Shown in pieces: positions 30,301 through 34,015 of a stretch of 34,015 bases of DNA (its first letter is position 1; every line of letters starts with the position of its first letter). Source of the DNA: Gonium pectorale (lineage: Eukaryota; Chlorophyta; Chlorophyceae; Chlamydomonadales; Volvocaceae); assembly GCA_001584585.1 (NCBI GenBank), contig LSYV01000017.1, positions 2,268,807 to 2,302,821 of the forward strand, read 5' to 3'. The notes beneath the pieces are model-generated. The model was not told where the DNA came from and made no database searches. It worked only from the letters and a program-made list of their open reading frames with translations. A program made the translations under genes and the position numbers.

Positions 30301-33300
30301 TCTGGAAACCAACCACTGATGCGGCCCCGGCGCACATCGTAACCCATTGCCATGCGCGCGGCGGAGCGCGCCGCCTCCAACACATACGGTACACACACCC
30401 CGTGAACACCAGCTGAACGTGCCGTGCCACGGCGCTGCTCGCCCCGCCCTGGCACCCGCCGCCCTGCCCGGCCCGAGTCTCACCCGTTGTGTCGGGGACC
30501 AGGAGGGAGGGGTTGAGGCACTTCACCGCCACATCACAGGCGTGCCAGCGACACAGGTACACCTGCACGTAAGGGAAGGAAGGGAAGGGGCGGGCAGGAG
30601 GGACGTGGTGAGCAGGCGGCAGAGGAAGGACGCCCCGGCGCTGTTTCCCTTTCTGCGGGTTGGGTGGCAGGTAGGAGAGGCGAGGAAGGGCTGCTGCGTG
30701 GGGCCTGTACACATGAGGTCCACAAAACGAGGCCCAACCGCCACAACACGTGTACACGCGAGGCCCAAGCAGGACCGCGCCTTATTGCTGCGTAAGCTTC
30801 CCCACCCGCCCTACGCTCACATCCAAAGCAACGGAGCGCGCCCTTCACATTGCAGCCAAGCAGGGCGTGCAGTCCCGCCGCCCTCCCTCCGTGACGTGCC
30901 GCGCCTCGCCCCATACGCAGCCATGGCCATACACAACCACACGGAGGTGCCAAAGGTGCCAAAACCGCGCTCCCGTTCGCGCCCCATCCATCCCCGGGCT
31001 GGGTGAGCCCAAGACACGCCCTGGAGTGCACGCAAAAGGCAACGCGCGATGCGGTGCGGTAACGTGCGACGATGCTACAAGCCGTGACAAACCATTCAGA
31101 GGTGCCACAAGCAAGAATACGCCCTCGCTCATGCCCCATCCCCCGGGCTAGTTTAGCCAAAGGGAATCGGCACCCAAAGGCACCCAACCACACGCCATGG
31201 CGCACACCTCGCCGTAGCCCCCGGAGCCGAGGAACTTGATGATCTGCAGGTCCTCGGGACGGATCAGCTCCAGCTTGGACTCCAGCTCGCTGAGACCGAC
31301 CCGTGGTTCGGTGCTGACCAGCCCGCCAATCTCGCTCCGCAGCAGCGCCTGCTCCGCCTCGCGCTCGCTGGCGACGATCGCGTCGTACCTGGCAGCGGCG
31401 GCCGCCACCTCGGCGGCGCCGCCGGGCGCCGCCGCCGCCAGCGCGGCGGCGGTCGCGGCGTCCTGCACCGTCCCTGGCGCCGCCGGCGCGCCGCCAGGTG
31501 GCGCGGTGGCGGCGATACCGCCGCCGCCGCCAAGGTTGGCACCCGCAAGGTTGGCACCCGCGATGGCGGCGACCTCTGCCTGCGTGAGCGGCGGCGGTGT
31601 CTGCCCAGATCCGGTCCCGGCGCCGCCGCTGGCGCCGCCGGCGCCGGCCGAGCCAATGGAAGGCGTTTCCAGCCTCGCGCTGGAAACCTGGGAGCCCTCG
31701 CCGGCGGGCGTGAGCGTGCGGTTGCTCCCGCTGCCGCCAGAGGCGTGGCTGCCTTGCTTGGGGCTGACGTAAGCCGCCTGACGCGGCGGCAGCAGCAGCG
31801 GACACGTTAGGAATGTGCTCGCGGTCAGCGCGTGCCTCATGCAACGTGCAACATACAACGCGCAAACCGCATCCATTGCAATACCGCTACATTGTAATGT
31901 GACACTGGCTTGCCGTCTCTTCGACTCGCTGCAGTCCAACTCCGGGAAGCTCCCCACTCTTCCCACCCAAATTCCACTCCCACCCGCCACTCCCGCACCT
32001 TTGCCCCACCTTTGCCCCCCCCCACTGCTCCCTTTGGCCCCCTTTCCCCCCTTTTCCCCCTCCGCACCTGCTGCAGCAGGATCTTGAGCTTGAAGGTTGG
32101 CTTGCTGTCCGCGCGGCAGTACTCCTCCAGCGCCTCCCACATGTTCTCGCAGTCGTCGTCGCACAGCAGGTCAACCAGCAGGTCGGGCGAGCCGGGCAGC
32201 TCGTACTTGAGCACGCAAGCCTGCCGTGCGTACGGCAAATGCCGTACAGCACAAGCCGCACACACGGAGGGGGAGGGCGGGGGGCGGCTTATGTGGGTGT
32301 GTGTGGGGGCGGATGTGCGGAGTGTGCACTGTGCTGGGGGTCGTGCATCGTGGGGGGAGGGGGCGGCGTCCCGGCGGGGCAACGGGGGGCCCGGCAAGGG
32401 GGCGTGGGGGTTTGGAAGGTGTGGGTGGGGGCTGGGGGGATGCGTGACCGGGCAGGGAGTTCGTGTGCGACCACGCTTGCGGCACACAGCTTCCGGCCCA
32501 ATCAACGCGTCCGGCTCGCGGCTGAGTACACGGTGCACGATCCAACCGACCCAGGCCCCCTCTCTCAGCCGTTCCACCTGCCAAGCCACGGTGAGTCCGT
32601 GCGGTCGATCATTAACTCATCGCAGCTGACGTGCTCCACCATCACCGAGTTACGGTCGGCCCGGCAACCACCGCCCCAAGAGGTCCCGACCGACAGTCAC
32701 CCAACCCCAACCCACACCCACCGCACCTCGTCGGTGAGGTCCATCCCCGTGGCGCGGCCGATCGCGGCCGCCAGCTCCGAGAACTTGTCCGTACGCGGTA
32801 CGGCAATGAGCCGCGTCTCGCCGCCGCTGTACTCCCACACGCCGCTGGCGCAGCGGCTGAACAGCCCCCCCGCGTACAGCAGCACCTTGACCTTGGCGTC
32901 CTTTGCGGCCTGGGCCGCCGCCGCTGCTGCCGCCGCCTGGCTGGTGGCCGCCATGGCAGCCGCCGGCGCGGTGGCGGCAGTGGTGAGCGCGCCGCCGGCG
33001 GCGTCGACGCCGCCACCGGCGGTGCCGCCGAGCCCCATCGTGCCCATCGCACTCAGCAGCGGCGCGCTCCAAGTGGATGTGACGCTGCCGCCGCTGGGGG
33101 ACGCCGCGCCGCCCCCGCCGCCGCCGCCGAAGCCGCCGAAGCCGCCGAAGCCGCCGAAGCCGCCGAAGCCGCCGCCAGCGGCGGCCTGCAGTGCACTGTA
33201 TGGCTGTACGGCAGCAGGCTGTAGTAGGCTGTTGGCGAGGCTGGCGGACGCCAGCGTCCCCTGCAGCGACTGCAGGGTGACGGCGCTGGGAGCCGACGAT

Positions 33301-33893
33301 GCGCTACTGACGCTGCTCGGCATTCCGCTAGCGCCGCCAGCGCCTGCGGCGGTGGCGGCGGTGGCGGCACTCAGGAGCGCGGCGGTATAGGCCGTCGGGT
33401 TGGCGGCTGCCGCCGCGGCCGCCGCCGCCAGGCCGGGGATGCTGGCGGCAGCGGCGGGGTTGGAGAGCGCGGCGGCGGCGTTGGCGAGGGCGGCGGCGGT
33501 TGCGGCGGTTGCGGCCGACGACGGGGCGACGGCGGGAGTGGCAGCGGGAGTGGCGGGGGTGTACATGACGGCCGGCGGCGCGGACGCGAGGCTGCTGTTG
33601 GTGGACGACGCTGCGGAACGGTGCAGCCACATAGGGAACCACAGAATGCAGAAATTTATACATGATATGGAACGTATTTGCAGGGCATGCTCGATATCAC
33701 GATCTTGGCGCCACGTCGTTGAGGGCCCGCTTAAGCTCGTGCCACATGAGGGTGAGGCTACAGTAAAGAGTCCTGTGTGGGGGCACCTACCGGGGTCGCG
33801 GGTGTGCGGGACCCACGGGAGCCACGGGAGCCGCGCTGGGCACGCCCCGTCTGCCGCTAGGGTGGACTTGCGTCGTCGCAAATCACGGTGCAT
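27367..33893 (-). CDS. PB1-domain Raf-like MAPKKK-type protein kinase
   Basis: Twelve minus-strand exons, 5'->3': 33893-33791, 33610-32727, 32220-32068, 31777-31208, 30562-30484, 29962-29815, 29583-29379, 28996-28852, 28456-28395, 28171-28107, 27908-27826, 27542-27367. Phases agree throughout; 890 residues. An in-frame stop precedes the start ATG. Residues 35-270 are Ala/Ser/Gly-rich with a GGF repeat. PB1 spans about 274-380 ([13 protein letters not shown], then [21 protein letters not shown]), a dimerisation and scaffold domain. After another Ala/Gly linker comes the kinase: [10 protein letters not shown] (564-573), VAVK Lys584, alpha-C Glu613, [23 protein letters not shown] (Asp728, Asn733), VADFGLS (Asp749), GTLPWTAPE (Glu777), DVYSFG (Asp790) and DARPPF (Arg864). 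This set, including HFD in place of HRD, matches plant group B Raf-like kinases with PB1, which act in osmotic-stress and ABA signalling; the algal role is inferred. Exon 6 could end at 29806, adding three residues. Intron 8 has a GC donor. Confidence 0.9.
29755..29790 (-). repeat. Short tandem repeat and shared intronic element in PB1-kinase intron 6
   Basis: On the minus strand ggtactccagatgg occurs twice in a row and is followed by gaaacggggcggggg. The stretch atgggaaacggg matches the core of the 25-nt repeat in introns 5 and 11 of the large kinase. Confidence 0.6.
31538..31569 (-). repeat. 16-bp coding duplication (AGANL)
   Basis: ggttggcacccgc occurs twice within the PB1-kinase exon 4 and encodes [10 protein letters not shown] in its low-complexity linker. 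Confidence 0.7.
33117..33175 (-). repeat. Coding 9-12 bp repeat encoding a GGF run
   Basis: On the minus strand ggcttcggc units repeat five times and encode [14 protein letters not shown] at about residues 180-195 of the PB1 kinase, followed by a glycine run. FG-like repeats of this kind can self-associate; that is inference. Confidence 0.85.
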
Positions 33894-34015
33894 CCCAACA
33901 AGCTACCGAGAAGCATCCCATTTAAGCATCCCGGCAAGCACACCTGCACGAGCACTACTGCATGACAAACCGCCGCATGCTCACTCCGCGGCGTCCTTCG
34001 CGGCATGCGACGGCC
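33894..34015 (-). promoter_or_regulatory. Upstream flank of the PB1 kinase, cut by the window end
   Basis: Only 122 nt are available. A TAG in frame with the proposed start lies at 33884+ just upstream (four codons before the ATG), supporting that ATG as the first in frame. No core promoter element is visible. Confidence 0.3.

Noticed and set aside
30534..31865. Minus-strand open frame of 443 codons overlapping the PB1 kinase exons 4-5
   Set aside because: It is another frame of the same strand over exon 4 and its intron. It is Arg/Gly-rich and has no motif, while the kinase frame carries GSGGYGE.

Overview
The window looks like nuclear DNA of a volvocine green alga (Chlamydomonas, Volvox or Gonium type). 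The signs are GC-rich, densely interrupted genes, splice donors of the GTGCG/GTGAG/GTAAG type, CA-repeat tracts in introns, coding sequence full of Ala, Gly, Ser and Pro runs, and a TGTAA-type polyadenylation signal. No prokaryotic operon structure or CRISPR array was seen. All gene models were built by eye from open frames, GT/GC-AG borders and matching intron phases. All four main models close to a whole number of codons.

Layout. Positions 1-4175 hold one possible terminal exon with a proline run, a possible retroelement relic and short tandem repeats, but no gene I can name. On the minus strand, 4176-6050 encodes a 418-residue protein with two RRMs of the hnRNP F/H (qRRM) type in five exons. 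About 1 kb away and divergent from it, 7048-19990 on the plus strand encodes a tyrosine-kinase-like (TKL) protein kinase of about 2198 residues in 18 exons. Positions 19991-22444 hold no recognisable gene. Plus-strand 22445-24527 is an eight-exon gene for a secretory-pathway protein that resembles DUF6492 glycosyltransferase-like proteins. Positions 24528-27366 are mostly unassigned, with one weak membrane-protein exon and a TGTAA site on the minus strand. Minus-strand 27367-33893 is a 12-exon gene for an 890-residue PB1-domain, Raf-like (MAPKKK-type) kinase.

Main point of interest. The plus-strand kinase has every core kinase motif, but its activation segment is split: DFG lies at residues 432-434 and APE at 1940-1942. 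That leaves about 1500 residues of low-complexity, phosphosite-rich sequence where most kinases have 20-35. The same protein ends in a Ras-like Cys-rich CaaX box (CGPCGCVIS), which predicts a lipid-anchored kinase. I see no evidence that the four genes form one pathway. Two are TKL-family signalling kinases, one is a candidate splicing regulator, and one probably acts in the secretory pathway.
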